Shown here: piece by piece, positions 8,062 to 17,142 of the stretch
How positions within the stretch are numbered: position 1 is the stretch's first letter
Layout: the number at the start of each line of letters is the position of its first letter
From: Frateuria_A sp051900415
GTDB taxonomy: Bacteria > Pseudomonadota > Gammaproteobacteria > Xanthomonadales > Rhodanobacteraceae
Length of the DNA: 64,000 nt
Direction of reading: 5' to 3'
Assembly (NCBI RefSeq): GCF_051900415.1
Contig: NZ_JBHZGL010000008.1
Coordinates: 1-64,000, forward strand
Made by a program: the position numbers and the translations under genes
Notes under the pieces: generated by a model
Database searches by the model: none
Seen by the model: only the letters and a program-made list of their open reading frames with translations
What the model was told of the DNA's origin: nothing

Positions 8062-8138
8062 CCCTTTTCCCCTGTCGTGGATGGCTCCCGCACGCCCCGC
8101 GTGCGCGATGCCAGTTCATTACGTGTCGGCACCGCGCC

Positions 8139-8876
8139 TCAACCGCGCGGCTCGGCCACCAGCGGTTGCACGGGACTGTCCAGCGCGACGGCTTGCCCGG
8201 ACAGCTCAGGTGTTTCGCGAGCCTCTGCGCCAGCGTCTTTCGTCCGGTCGGGCCTGGCCCCGGCAACGCCCGCCGAAGCCTGCGTGGTGAAAGTGACCGG
8301 GATCTGCACGCGGGTGGCGACCGGTTTGCCATCGACCCGTTCGGGCAGCGCGCGGCTGTGGCGTATCGCCTCTTCCACCGCCAGCGCGCACTGCTTTCGT
8401 GCGAGCGGGCTGCTGAACTCGGAAGCGACCAGCCTGATGTCGGTCAGGCTACCGTCCGGTTGCACCACGGCCGCCATCGTCAGTCGACCGTCGACCTGCT
8501 CCATCGGCCATCGGGGCGGCCGAAGCGCCAGTGCCGGGCCGTTCTTGATGTAGCGCACGTCTACGCCGTAGTTGCCATCCGGCTGCTTGGCCAGGACCAG
8601 GTCGACCGATGCATAGGTACGTGCCGTGACCGCACGGCCATGCCGCATGGGGGGCTTGAAGCGCCAGCGCTTGATCGCTTCCTGGGCGGGTGCGCTCAGC
8701 ACGGCCGGAATCTCCCTGGGCAATTCGACCCGGGCGACCTGTCCGGCCGTATCGACGTCCAACCCGGCCTGCAGGTGATACGTCTGCACCACCCGTCCGT
8801 CGGCCGCGCGTGCGGGCGCTCCGGGCAACACGAGCGCGGCCCACAGTACGACTTCCCTTGCCAGCCCAGCCCCCAT
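8139..8876 (-). CDS. Exported protein with TonB-C-like domains (paralog B)
   Basis: A 245-residue relative of its downstream neighbour, with a short signal peptide ending APARAADG. Shared blocks include RWRFKPPMRHGRAVTARTY, PDGNYGVDVRYIKNGPALA, VVQPDGSLTDIRLVASEF and the closing AVALDSPVQ. These mark the TonB-C-like beta-alpha-beta pattern, although the protein has no proline-rich linker and no partner exbB/exbD nearby. The pair appears to be a tandem duplication expressed as one leftward unit. It is divergent from the histidine kinase at 9072, with about 195 bases between the two starts. Confidence 0.7.
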   Translation of the reverse strand: MGAGLAREVVLWAALVLPGAPARAADGRVVQTYHLQAGLDVDTAGQVARVELPREIPAVLSAPAQEAIKRWRFKPPMRHGRAVTARTYASVDLVLAKQPDGNYGVDVRYIKNGPALALRPPRWPMEQVDGRLTMAAVVQPDGSLTDIRLVASEFSSPLARKQCALAVEEAIRHSRALPERVDGKPVATRVQIPVTFTTQASAGVAGARPDRTKDAGAEARETPELSGQAVALDSPVQPLVAEPRG

Positions 8877-9071
8877 CCCTGCGCCCTCCCGGCGTATGCA
8901 TGCGACGGCAGCCTACACCGTCGGTGGCGCGAGAAACGGAGGCGTGGGCGCGGCATCCCAAGTCGCCGTGCGCGAACGGCCCAGGGTGCCCACGCCCCGC
9001 GCACGCCGGATGTGCCTACGATGGCCGCGCGCGCTGGCCGCCCCGGTCCGGCTGCATACGACGGCGTCTTC

Positions 9072-10976
9072 ATGGCAGCAGAGAAACCACCAAGCCTGGT
9101 CCGGTCGCGAATCATGCTGGCGGCGGGTTTTGTCTTGTTGACCTCGCTGCTGGCCGGAGCCTACGTGCTGGCGGCGGCGCGCGAGGCGGGGATGGAACAG
9201 CAGCAGCATATCCAGGCGGTGCGCGCCTCCCTTCGCAGCACGATGCTGACGATCCAGGGCGCCGAGACCGGGCAGCGCGGGTACCTGCTGACCGGGGAAA
9301 AGGCCTATCTGGCACCGTACGTCCGCGCCCGCGCCCGGTTGACGGCGTTGATGCAGACGCTCGACCACCAGATCGAGGACCCGCACCGGCGCCGCGACCT
9401 GCCCGAGCTGCGCGCGCTCATCGCGGGCAAGCTGGCCGAGCTGGCGCAGACGCTATCTTACTACGACCGTGGCGAACACGCAGCGGCGGCGAAGCTGGTG
9501 CAGTCCAACCTGGGCATGCAACTGATGGAGCGCATCCGCACGCTGGTGGGGTCGATGCTGGTCGATTGCGACCGCAGCATTGCCGCCGAACAGGCGCGCG
9601 AGCGCCTGCTCTCGCGCTGGGTACTGACCGGCGCCTCGGCGTCGGCGCTGGCGATCCTGGGACTGGCGATGCTGACGCTGCGCGAGATGTCGCGGCGCCA
9701 CCGCATGATGATGCGGGTGCGCGACGAGCTGCTGTCCTCGAGCGAGGCGCTGCGGCGAAGTACCGAACGCCAGGCGATGCTGGAAGAAGCCGTGCGCCAG
9801 TCGCGCAAGATGGAAGCGCTGGGCGCGCTCACCGGCGGCATGGCGCACGACTTCAACAACATGCTCGCGGTGGTGATGGGCAACCTGGAGCTGCTCAAGG
9901 CGCGCCTGGCGCGGGGAAACCACGATGTCGGCCGCTACGTCGGCTACGCACTGGAGGCGACGCGCCGCGCGGGCGAGCTCACCCAGCGGTTGCTGGCCTT
10001 TGCGCGCAAGCAGCCGCTGCATGCGGTGCTGGTAGCAACGAACGAGGTGGTGGCCAGCACCACCGAGGTGATCCGTCGCACGCTTGGGGGCATCTACAGC
10101 GTGGAGCTGAAACAGCCGCCCGACCTGTGGAAGACCCGGGTGGACGTCAACCAGCTGGAAAGTACGCTGATCAACCTGGCGGTCAATGCGCGCGACGCCA
10201 TGCCCGAAGGCGGACGGCTGACCGTGGAGACGGCCAACGTGTTCCTCGGCGAGGACTTCGCCAGCGGCCGCCCCGACGTGGCCAGCGGCACCTACGTGAT
10301 GATCGCGATCACCGACACCGGCCACGGCATGACGGCCGAGGTCCGGCGCAAGGCGTTCGAGCCGTTCTTCACCACCAAGGCGGCCGGCAAGGGCACCGGC
10401 CTGGGGCTGAGCCAGGTGTACGGCTTCATCAAGCAGTCCGGCGGACACGTGGACATCGAGAGCGAGGTCGGCAGGGGCACCACCATCCGCCTCTACCTGC
10501 CGCGTGCCGACGGCGCGGCCGCGACCGGTCCGGCGCGCTCCGACCGCACGATCGGCGGCCTGCCCCGCGGCAACGGCACCACGCTGATCCTGCTGGTGGA
10601 CGACGACGTCGGCGTGCGCGTATTCGCGGCGGAGGCACTGACCGAACTGGGTTATCGCGTGCTCACTGCCTCCAGCGGCCATGACGGACTGGCCGTGCTG
10701 GACGCCCATCCGCAGATCGACCTGTTGCTCACCGACGTGGAGATGGCGCAGCTCACCGGCTGGGAGCTGGCCGACATCGCCCGGCAGGTGCGACCGGGCC
10801 TGAAGATCCTGCTGATGACCGGCTTCACGCGCGAGGTTACCGAGCGCATCGGCGAGCGCATCCCCGGCGCCGGACTGTTGCGCAAACCATTCACGCTGGA
10901 GGAGCTGGCCCGCCGCGTGCACGGCTTGATGTCGGACGGCCCGGATCCGCCGCCGACCCAACGCTTCGGGGCCTGA
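9072..10976 (+). CDS. CHASE3-domain hybrid sensor histidine kinase
   Basis: Inner-membrane sensor of 634 residues. A first transmembrane segment (about 15-35) and a second (about 190-210) enclose a helical CHASE3 sensor with the typical GAETGQRGYLLTGEKAYLAPY. The H-box is MAHDFNNMLAVVMGN with His259. Then come the N-box NLAVNARDAMPEGG, the G-boxes DTGHGM and GKGTGLGLSQVYGF, and a C-terminal receiver with LVDDD and Asp555 in LLLTDVEMAQLTG. The usual Pro after the phospho-site region is Ala. No separate response regulator is adjacent, so output probably goes through a phosphorelay partner elsewhere. The ATG at 9072 directly precedes the first membrane segment. Confidence 0.88.
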   Translation: MAAEKPPSLVRSRIMLAAGFVLLTSLLAGAYVLAAAREAGMEQQQHIQAVRASLRSTMLTIQGAETGQRGYLLTGEKAYLAPYVRARARLTALMQTLDHQIEDPHRRRDLPELRALIAGKLAELAQTLSYYDRGEHAAAAKLVQSNLGMQLMERIRTLVGSMLVDCDRSIAAEQARERLLSRWVLTGASASALAILGLAMLTLREMSRRHRMMMRVRDELLSSSEALRRSTERQAMLEEAVRQSRKMEALGALTGGMAHDFNNMLAVVMGNLELLKARLARGNHDVGRYVGYALEATRRAGELTQRLLAFARKQPLHAVLVATNEVVASTTEVIRRTLGGIYSVELKQPPDLWKTRVDVNQLESTLINLAVNARDAMPEGGRLTVETANVFLGEDFASGRPDVASGTYVMIAITDTGHGMTAEVRRKAFEPFFTTKAAGKGTGLGLSQVYGFIKQSGGHVDIESEVGRGTTIRLYLPRADGAAATGPARSDRTIGGLPRGNGTTLILLVDDDVGVRVFAAEALTELGYRVLTASSGHDGLAVLDAHPQIDLLLTDVEMAQLTGWELADIARQVRPGLKILLMTGFTREVTERIGERIPGAGLLRKPFTLEELARRVHGLMSDGPDPPPTQRFGA

Positions 10977-11012
10977 CGGCATCGACGCCTGGCCTCGCCA
11001 CGCGGGGTGGAG

Positions 11013-11459
11013 TCATCGCGCGAGCGCGGTCATGCGCTCTTCGAGCTGGGTCGCGCGGTCGGCATCCATCTCGACCACGCAGGCAGCCATGCCGATGTCG
11101 ATCTCTTCCCGCCCGCAGCGGGCATCGCGCCAGCGCAACCAACGCTCCTGTTCGTCGTCCAGCGGCGCCCGCCGGAACTGGCCCATGCGCGTCGCAAGCC
11201 GGCGGTAGGCCTGATCCACGCGGCGGTGCTGATACGGGTACTCGGCACGGATGCAGGCGACCGCATCATCCGCGTCGCGCCCGTTCTTCAGGCAGGCCAC
11301 GTAGGTCGGACGCAGCTTGATCCGCACGAGGGCGGCATCCAGTGCGGCATCGCTGGTCGGCATGGGATAGGCCGGCCAGCGGTCGGCGGCGTGCGCCACA
11401 CCCCAACCCAGAGCAAGGAGGCACGCGCAAAGCGATGCCCTTTTGGCGACGTGACGCAT
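11013..11459 (-). CDS. LprI-like (DUF1311) periplasmic protein
   Basis: A 148-residue protein with signal peptide MRHVAKRASLCACLLALGWGVAHAAD. The core fits the lysozyme-inhibitor LprI N-terminal family: paired cysteines (YVACLKNG, AVACIRAEY, DARCGREE, MAACVVEM), the QERWLRWRDARC block and a C-terminal ATQLEERM. Family members bind or inhibit lysozyme in the cell envelope; that activity here is inferred. It is transcribed alone, convergent with the histidine kinase gene. Confidence 0.72.
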   Translation of the reverse strand: MRHVAKRASLCACLLALGWGVAHAADRWPAYPMPTSDAALDAALVRIKLRPTYVACLKNGRDADDAVACIRAEYPYQHRRVDQAYRRLATRMGQFRRAPLDDEQERWLRWRDARCGREEIDIGMAACVVEMDADRATQLEERMTALAR

Positions 11460-11555
11460 GGCGTTCTCCCGAAGGCAGTCTGACCCGTGAGGGCGGCCCG
11501 GGAGCCTGTCGCAAGGCGGCCTGTGTTGTCTGTCAGCGCTCGCCGCGTACCGCGG

Positions 11556-12515
11556 TCAGGCAGCCGCGGCGGACACGCTCTGCTTGACCGTCCCAGCCGG
11601 TACCGGCGTCCGGAACTGCGGCTCGTTGGTCCGCTCGAAGATTTCGCGTACCCATTCGATGAATGCCTGCACGCGGGCGGAAAGGTGCTTCTTCTGCGGA
11701 TAGACGATCCACACCGGCTTGCCGGTGGAGCGGGTGTCGGTCATCACCAGTTGCAGTTTTCCCCAGTCGAGCATGCAGGCGACCATCATGTGCGGGGCCT
11801 GGGTGATCCCCAGGCCCGCGGCCACCGCCTGGATCACCGACTCGGCGTCGTTGATCAGGAGGTGCCCGTCCACGTCCACGGCGATCGGGCCGTTGGCGCC
11901 ATCGAACATCCACTGCCGCGGGCGGCCGTTGGGATAGACGTAGTTAATGCAGCGGTGCTGCTTGAGGTCGTCGATGGTCTGCGGCGCGCCATGCCGGGCC
12001 AGATAGGCCGGCGAGGCGCACACCACGTTACGCAGGTAGCCGATCTTGCGTGCGATCAGGCTGGAGTCTTCCAGCTCGCCCACGCGGATGGCGCAGTCGA
12101 TGCCCTCGCCGTTCAAGTCCGCCGGCAAGTCGCTCATCGACAACTCCAGCCGGATGTCCGGATAGCGCTGTTCGAACTCGGCCAGGCGCGGGATCAGCGC
12201 CGCGCGCCCCACCGCCAGCGACACCGCCACACGCAACTTGCCGACCGGCTTGCGGTTGGCATAGCCGAGCGCCTCGGTGGCTTCGGCCAGGTCGGCCAGG
12301 ATGTCCTTGCAGCGCGCATGGAACACCGCGCCATCGTCGGTCAGCCGCAGCGAGCGCGTCGAGCGGAACAGCAGGCGCGCGCCGAGGCGTTCTTCCAGCC
12401 GGGACACCGCGCGGCTGACGCCCGAGGGGGTCATGCCCAACTGTGCGGCAGCGGCGGCAAAGGTCTTGGCCTCGACCACGCGGACGAAGGCAGAAATTGC
12501 TGCGAAGTCTTCCAT
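11556..12515 (-). CDS. LysR-family transcriptional regulator
   Basis: A 319-residue DNA-binding regulator. The N-terminal winged helix (about 1-60) contains FAAAAAQLGMTPSGVSRAVSRLEERLGARLLFRSTRSLRLT; the rest is the periplasmic-binding-protein-like effector domain starting at KLRVAVSLAVGR. The ATG at 12515 is used because GGAG lies eight bases ahead; an in-frame GTG three codons earlier overlaps that site. It is divergent from the RND efflux operon at 12665, the classic arrangement for a LysR activator of a MexEF-OprN type pump. The inducer is unknown. Confidence 0.9.
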   Translation of the reverse strand: MEDFAAISAFVRVVEAKTFAAAAAQLGMTPSGVSRAVSRLEERLGARLLFRSTRSLRLTDDGAVFHARCKDILADLAEATEALGYANRKPVGKLRVAVSLAVGRAALIPRLAEFEQRYPDIRLELSMSDLPADLNGEGIDCAIRVGELEDSSLIARKIGYLRNVVCASPAYLARHGAPQTIDDLKQHRCINYVYPNGRPRQWMFDGANGPIAVDVDGHLLINDAESVIQAVAAGLGITQAPHMMVACMLDWGKLQLVMTDTRSTGKPVWIVYPQKKHLSARVQAFIEWVREIFERTNEPQFRTPVPAGTVKQSVSAAAA

Positions 12516-12664
12516 CGAGCCCACTCCAGGGTGATTCGTGACTCGGCGGCACTATTGCATTGCACCAAGCCGCGGTTTTCTATACCGGCAAGTGTACCTA
12601 TTCTCCCGGGCCTCCGCCGGTTCTGTACCGACCGGTGCACTAATTTTAGACCCGGGAGCGCAAC
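12516..12664. promoter_or_regulatory. Divergent LysR/efflux control region
   Basis: The 149-base gap between the regulator and the pump carries two direct TGTACC motifs (12593-12598 and 12624-12629), 31 bases or three helical turns apart. Two CCCGGG motifs also occur (about 12606 and 12651). GGGAG precedes the adaptor ATG by six bases. LysR binding is plausible but no T-N11-A operator is obvious. Confidence 0.4.
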
Positions 12665-13861
12665 ATGAAAAAGCGATGGATCCTCTTGAGCCTGGCCGTG
12701 GCCGTGGCGGCCGGCAGCTGGGCAGTGCTCGGCAGCCAGGGCGAAAGCCACGCGCAGGAAGCCGGCGCGCCGCCGCCGCCCGCGGTCACCGTGGCGCAGA
12801 CACTGGTGCGGCCGGTCAGCGATACCGATGCCTTCACCGGACGCCTGCAGGCTGTGGACACGGTGGAAGTGCATCCGCGCGTCAGCGGCTACGTCACCGC
12901 CGTGCATTTCAAGGAAGGCGCGCAGGTGCGCAAGGGCGAACTGCTGTTCACCATCGACCCGCGGCCCTACCAGGCCGAGGTCGACCGGCTCGCCGCCACG
13001 CTCGAGCAGGCCCGCGCCGAGCAGAAGCTGGCCGCCTCTAACGCCGAGCGCGCGACCAAGCTGCTGGCACAGCATGCCATTTCCACCCAGGAAGCCGACC
13101 GCCTCGCCACCGCCGCGGCCAGCGCCAGGGCGCAGGCCGCGGCCACCGGCGCGGCGCTGGAGGCGGCCCAGCTGGACCGCAGCTTCACCGAGGTGCGCGC
13201 GCCGATCGACGGTCGCGTCAGCAACGCGCGGATCACGGCCGGCAACCTGGTGACGCCCGCCGACGTGTTGACCCGCGTGGTCAGCATCGATCCGGTGTAT
13301 GCCTACTTCACCATCGACGAGCACGCGTATCTGAAGCTCGACCAGCTGCGCCGCGAGCGTGGCGTCGCGCCTCAGGTGGCGATGGGACTGGTGGATGAAG
13401 CGGGCTACCCGCACGCCGGCCGCATCGACTTCGTCGACAACCAGCTCGACGCCGACAGCGGCACGATGCGCCTGCGCGCGGTGTTCGACAACGACGATGG
13501 CCGCTACACGCCGGGCCTGTACGTGCGCCTGGAACTGCGCACGCCGAGCAAGAAGCCGCGCGCGCTGATCGACGAGCGTGCCGTCGGCACGGACCTGGGC
13601 AACAAGTTCGTCTACGTGCTGGAGCCGGACCACAAGGTGGCCTATCGCAAGGTGACGCTGGGGCCGCTGGCCGACGGCTTGCGCGTGGTCACCGCCGGCC
13701 TCACCGCCAAGGACGTGGTGGTGGTCAACGGCCTGCAGCATGTGCGGCCCGGCATGGAAGTCAGCCCCACGTTGGTCGCGATGGAAAGCCGCAGCCTCGA
13801 TGCCGACAGCCAGTTGGCTGGCGCCGGCAACGGCAACGGCAAGGTCGCTTCGCGCAATTGA
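12665..13861 (+). CDS. RND efflux periplasmic adaptor (MexE/AcrA family)
   Basis: Membrane fusion protein of 398 residues that links an inner-membrane RND pump to an outer-membrane channel. It has an N-terminal signal or anchor (MKKRWILLSLAVAVAAGSWAVLG), a lipoyl half-motif VHPRVSGYVTAVHFKEGAQVRKGELLFTIDPRPYQ, an Ala-rich coiled-coil hairpin (about 105-165), the second lipoyl half RSFTEVRAPIDGRVSNARITAGNLV, and beta-barrel and membrane-proximal domains. There is no lipobox, which favours MexE-like over MexA-like. It is the first gene of a three-gene operon (adaptor, pump, channel), divergent from a LysR regulator. Confidence 0.93.
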   Translation: MKKRWILLSLAVAVAAGSWAVLGSQGESHAQEAGAPPPPAVTVAQTLVRPVSDTDAFTGRLQAVDTVEVHPRVSGYVTAVHFKEGAQVRKGELLFTIDPRPYQAEVDRLAATLEQARAEQKLAASNAERATKLLAQHAISTQEADRLATAAASARAQAAATGAALEAAQLDRSFTEVRAPIDGRVSNARITAGNLVTPADVLTRVVSIDPVYAYFTIDEHAYLKLDQLRRERGVAPQVAMGLVDEAGYPHAGRIDFVDNQLDADSGTMRLRAVFDNDDGRYTPGLYVRLELRTPSKKPRALIDERAVGTDLGNKFVYVLEPDHKVAYRKVTLGPLADGLRVVTAGLTAKDVVVVNGLQHVRPGMEVSPTLVAMESRSLDADSQLAGAGNGNGKVASRN

Positions 13862-13868
13862 TGACCCC

Positions 13869-13931
13869 TGTAGGAGTGCCCTTGGGCGCGACCGGGATGC
13901 ATGGCGGTCGCGCCCAAGGGCGCTCCTACAA
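13869..13931. repeat. REP element inside the efflux operon
   Basis: TGTAGGAGTGCCCTTGGGCGCGACC and GGTCGCGCCCAAGGGCGCTCCTACA are nearly perfect arms. It fills the gap between adaptor and pump genes, where it could act as an mRNA stabiliser or attenuator. Confidence 0.88.
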
Positions 13932-13952
13932 ACGACAGATCCAGGAATCGTC

Positions 13953-16900
13953 ATGAAACTCGCCCAATATTTCGTGGAGCGGCCGATCCTCGCCGGCGTG
14001 CTGTCGGTGCTGATCGTGATCGCCGGTGCGATCTCGCTGTTCAAGCTGCCGATCGGCGAATACCCGGAAGTGGTGCCGCCGACCGTGGTCGTGCGCGCGA
14101 CCTATCCCGGCGCCAACCCCAAGGTGATCGCCGCCACCGTCGCCACGCCGCTGGAGGAACAGATCAACGGCGTCGAAGGCATGCTCTACACCGCCTCGCA
14201 GGCCACCAGCGACGGCGCGATGACGCTGACGGTGACCTTCGCGCTCGGCACGGACCTGGACAACGCCCAGGTGCAGGTGCAGAACCGCGTGGCGCAGGCG
14301 CTGCCGCGGCTTCCGGAGGAGGTGCAGCGGCTCGGCGTGACCACGCAGAAGAGCTCGCCGGATCTGACCATGGTCGTGCACCTGATCTCGCCCGACCAGC
14401 GCTACGACATGCTGTACCTGTCCAACTACGCGCGGCTGCACATCAAGGATCAGCTCGCGCGCCTGGACGGCATCGGCGATGTGCAGCTGTTCGGCGCCGG
14501 CGAGTACTCGATGCGGGTGTGGCTGAATCCGGAGAAGCTCGCCATGCGCGGGCTGACCACCGGTGACGTGGTCAACGCGATCCGCGAGCAGAACGTGGAC
14601 GTGGCCGCCGGCTCGCTCAACGCGCCGCCGGCGCCCAACGGCGCGGCCTTCCAGCTCAACATCAACACCCGCGGCCGCCTGGTCAGCGAGGACGACTTCG
14701 CCAACATCGTGCTGCGCATGACGAAGGACGGCGCGGTCACGCACCTGCGCGACGTGGCACGCGTCGAACTGGGTTCGAACAATTACGCGCTGCGCAGCCT
14801 GCTCGACAACAAGCCGGCGGTGGCGATGCCGATCTTCGCCCGTCCCGGTTCCAACGCGATCCAGATCTCCGACGAAGTGCGCGCCACCATGGCGCAGCTG
14901 AAGGCCGACTTCCCGCAGGGCGTGGACTACAAGATCGTCTATGACCCGACCGTGTTCGTGCGCGGTTCGATCGAGGCGGTGGTGCACACGCTGTTCGAGG
15001 CAATCGCGCTGGTCGTGCTGGTGGTGATCCTGTTCCTGCAGACCTGGCGCGCCTCGATCATCCCGCTGGTGGCGGTGCCGGTGTCGCTGGTGGGCACCTT
15101 CGCGGTCATGTACCTGGCCGGCTTCTCGCTCAACGCCTTGAGCCTTTTCGGCCTGGTGCTGGCGATCGGCATCGTGGTCGATGACGCGATCGTGGTGGTG
15201 GAGAACGTCGAGCGCCATATCGAGCATGGCCTCAAGCCGAAGGAAGCCACGCGACGCGCGATGACCGAAGTGACCGGGCCGATCGTGGCCACGGCGCTGG
15301 TGCTGTGCGCGGTGTTCATCCCGGCGGCCTTCATCAGCGGCCTGACCGGCGAGTTCTACCGCCAGTTCGCGCTGACCATCGCCATCTCCACGGTGATCTC
15401 GGCATTCAACTCGCTGACCCTGAGCCCGGCGCTCTCGGCGCTGCTGCTGAAGGAACGCGGCGCGCCGAAGGACCGCTTCAGCCTCCTGCTCGAGCGCGGT
15501 TTCGGCTGGCTGTTCCGCCCGTTCAACCGGATGTTCGTCAGCGGCGCGGACCGCTACGTCGGCGGCGTGCGCCGCGTGCTCGGTAAGGGCGCGCCGGCGC
15601 TGGTGATCTACGGCGCGCTGGTGGCGCTGGGCGTGTTCGGCTTCATCCACGTGCCGGCCGGCTTCGTGCCCTCGCAGGACAAGCAGTACTTGGTGTCGTT
15701 CGCGCAGTTGCCGGATGCCGCCTCGCTTGATCGCTCCGAGGATGTGATCCGCCGCATGAGCGATATCGCGCTGAAGCAGCCGGGCGTGGAAAGCGCGGTG
15801 GCGTTCCCGGGCCTGTCGATCAACGGGTTCACCAACTCGCCGAACTCGGGAATCGTGTTCGTGACCCTGAAGCCGTTCGAGGAGCGCACCGACCCATCGC
15901 TCTCGGCCGGCGCGATCGCCGGCGCGCTCAACCAGAAGTACGCCGCGATCCAGGACGCCTACATCGCGGTATTCCCGCCGCCGCCGGTGATGGGCCTGGG
16001 CACGATCGGCGGTTTCCGCATCCAGATCGAAGACCGCTCCGACCAAGGCTTCGAGGAGCTGTTCAAGCAGACCCAGAACCTGATCGCGCAGAGCCAGAAG
16101 ACGCCGGCGCTGGCCGGGCTGTTCTCCAGCTACCAGGTGAGCGTGCCGCAGATCGACGCCGAGGTGGACCGCGAGAAGGCCAAGGCCGAGGGCGTGAACC
16201 TGGCGGACGTCTACCAGACCATGCAGGCCTACATGGGCTCGCTGTACGTCAACGACTTCAACCGCTTCGGTCGCACCTACCAGGTCAACGTCTCGGCCGA
16301 GCCGGGCTTCCGTCGCGAGCCGGAGGACATCCTGCGGCTGAAGACGCGCAATGCCGCGGGCGAAGCGGTGCCGCTGGGTTCGTTCGTGCAGGTGCACCAG
16401 GGCGTCGGCCCGGACCGCGTGCAGCACTACAACGGCTACCCGACCGCCGAGATCAACGGCGGCCCGGCGCCGGGCTACAGCTCGGGCCAGGCGCAGGCAG
16501 CGATGGAGAAGCTGGCCCGCGACAACCTGCCCAACGGCATGAGCTTCGAGTGGACCGAGCTCACCTACCAGCAGATCCTCGCCGGCAACACCGCGGTGCT
16601 GGTATTCCCGCTGTGCGTGCTCTTGGTGTTCCTGGTGCTGGCCTCGCTGTACGAGAGCCTGACCCTGCCGCTGGCGGTGATCCTGATCGTGCCGATGGTG
16701 CTGTTGTCCGCCATCGCCGGCGTGTGGCTGTCCGGTGGCGACAACAACATCTTCACCCAGATCGGCCTGATCGTGCTGGTGGGCCTGGCCTGCAAGAACG
16801 CCATCCTGATCGTGGAGTTCGCGCGCGAGGCGCAGATCCACGAAGGGCTGGACCGCTGGCAGGCGGTGCTGGAAGCGGCACGGCTGCGACTGCGCCCGAT

Positions 16901-17141
16901 CCTGATGACCAGCTTCGCTTTCATCATGGGCGTGGTGCCGCTGGTGACCTCGCACGGCGCCGGTGCCGAGATGCGCCACGCGATGGGCGTGGCGGTGTTC
17001 TCCGGCATGTTGGGCGTGACCTTCTTCGGCCTGCTGTTCACCCCCCTGTTCTACGTGATCGTGCGCGGCTGGAGCGAGCGTGCGGCGGCCAGGCGTGCCG
17101 CCCGCCATGCGGCGCTGCCGGTCGCGATCGAGGAGCATTGA
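13953..17141 (+). CDS. RND multidrug efflux transporter (MexF/AcrB, HAE1 family)
   Basis: Proton-driven inner-membrane pump of 1062 residues, the usual HAE1 length. It opens with MKLAQYFVERPILAGVLSVLIVIAG, the standard first membrane helix. Other blocks are GEYPEVVPPTVVVRATYPGA, the helix-4 proton-relay motif GIVVDDAIVVVENVERH with paired Asp, and GLACKNAILIVEFAREA in helix 10. Two large periplasmic loops lie after helices 1 and 7. It is closest by feel to MexF, which exports chloramphenicol, quinolones and related compounds; the substrate range here is unproven. The start at 13953 is the only ATG that gives the intact first helix, and the gene is translated independently after a REP element. 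Confidence 0.95.
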   Translation: MKLAQYFVERPILAGVLSVLIVIAGAISLFKLPIGEYPEVVPPTVVVRATYPGANPKVIAATVATPLEEQINGVEGMLYTASQATSDGAMTLTVTFALGTDLDNAQVQVQNRVAQALPRLPEEVQRLGVTTQKSSPDLTMVVHLISPDQRYDMLYLSNYARLHIKDQLARLDGIGDVQLFGAGEYSMRVWLNPEKLAMRGLTTGDVVNAIREQNVDVAAGSLNAPPAPNGAAFQLNINTRGRLVSEDDFANIVLRMTKDGAVTHLRDVARVELGSNNYALRSLLDNKPAVAMPIFARPGSNAIQISDEVRATMAQLKADFPQGVDYKIVYDPTVFVRGSIEAVVHTLFEAIALVVLVVILFLQTWRASIIPLVAVPVSLVGTFAVMYLAGFSLNALSLFGLVLAIGIVVDDAIVVVENVERHIEHGLKPKEATRRAMTEVTGPIVATALVLCAVFIPAAFISGLTGEFYRQFALTIAISTVISAFNSLTLSPALSALLLKERGAPKDRFSLLLERGFGWLFRPFNRMFVSGADRYVGGVRRVLGKGAPALVIYGALVALGVFGFIHVPAGFVPSQDKQYLVSFAQLPDAASLDRSEDVIRRMSDIALKQPGVESAVAFPGLSINGFTNSPNSGIVFVTLKPFEERTDPSLSAGAIAGALNQKYAAIQDAYIAVFPPPPVMGLGTIGGFRIQIEDRSDQGFEELFKQTQNLIAQSQKTPALAGLFSSYQVSVPQIDAEVDREKAKAEGVNLADVYQTMQAYMGSLYVNDFNRFGRTYQVNVSAEPGFRREPEDILRLKTRNAAGEAVPLGSFVQVHQGVGPDRVQHYNGYPTAEINGGPAPGYSSGQAQAAMEKLARDNLPNGMSFEWTELTYQQILAGNTAVLVFPLCVLLVFLVLASLYESLTLPLAVILIVPMVLLSAIAGVWLSGGDNNIFTQIGLIVLVGLACKNAILIVEFAREAQIHEGLDRWQAVLEAARLRLRPILMTSFAFIMGVVPLVTSHGAGAEMRHAMGVAVFSGMLGVTFFGLLFTPLFYVIVRGWSERAAARRAARHAALPVAIEEH

Positions 17142-17142
17142 T

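Noticed and set aside
7240..8876. Naming the two exported TonB-C-like proteins as TonB.
   Set aside because: They have no proline-rich spacer and no exbB/exbD partners, while a full tonB-exb cluster lies at 56.2-58.5 kb.
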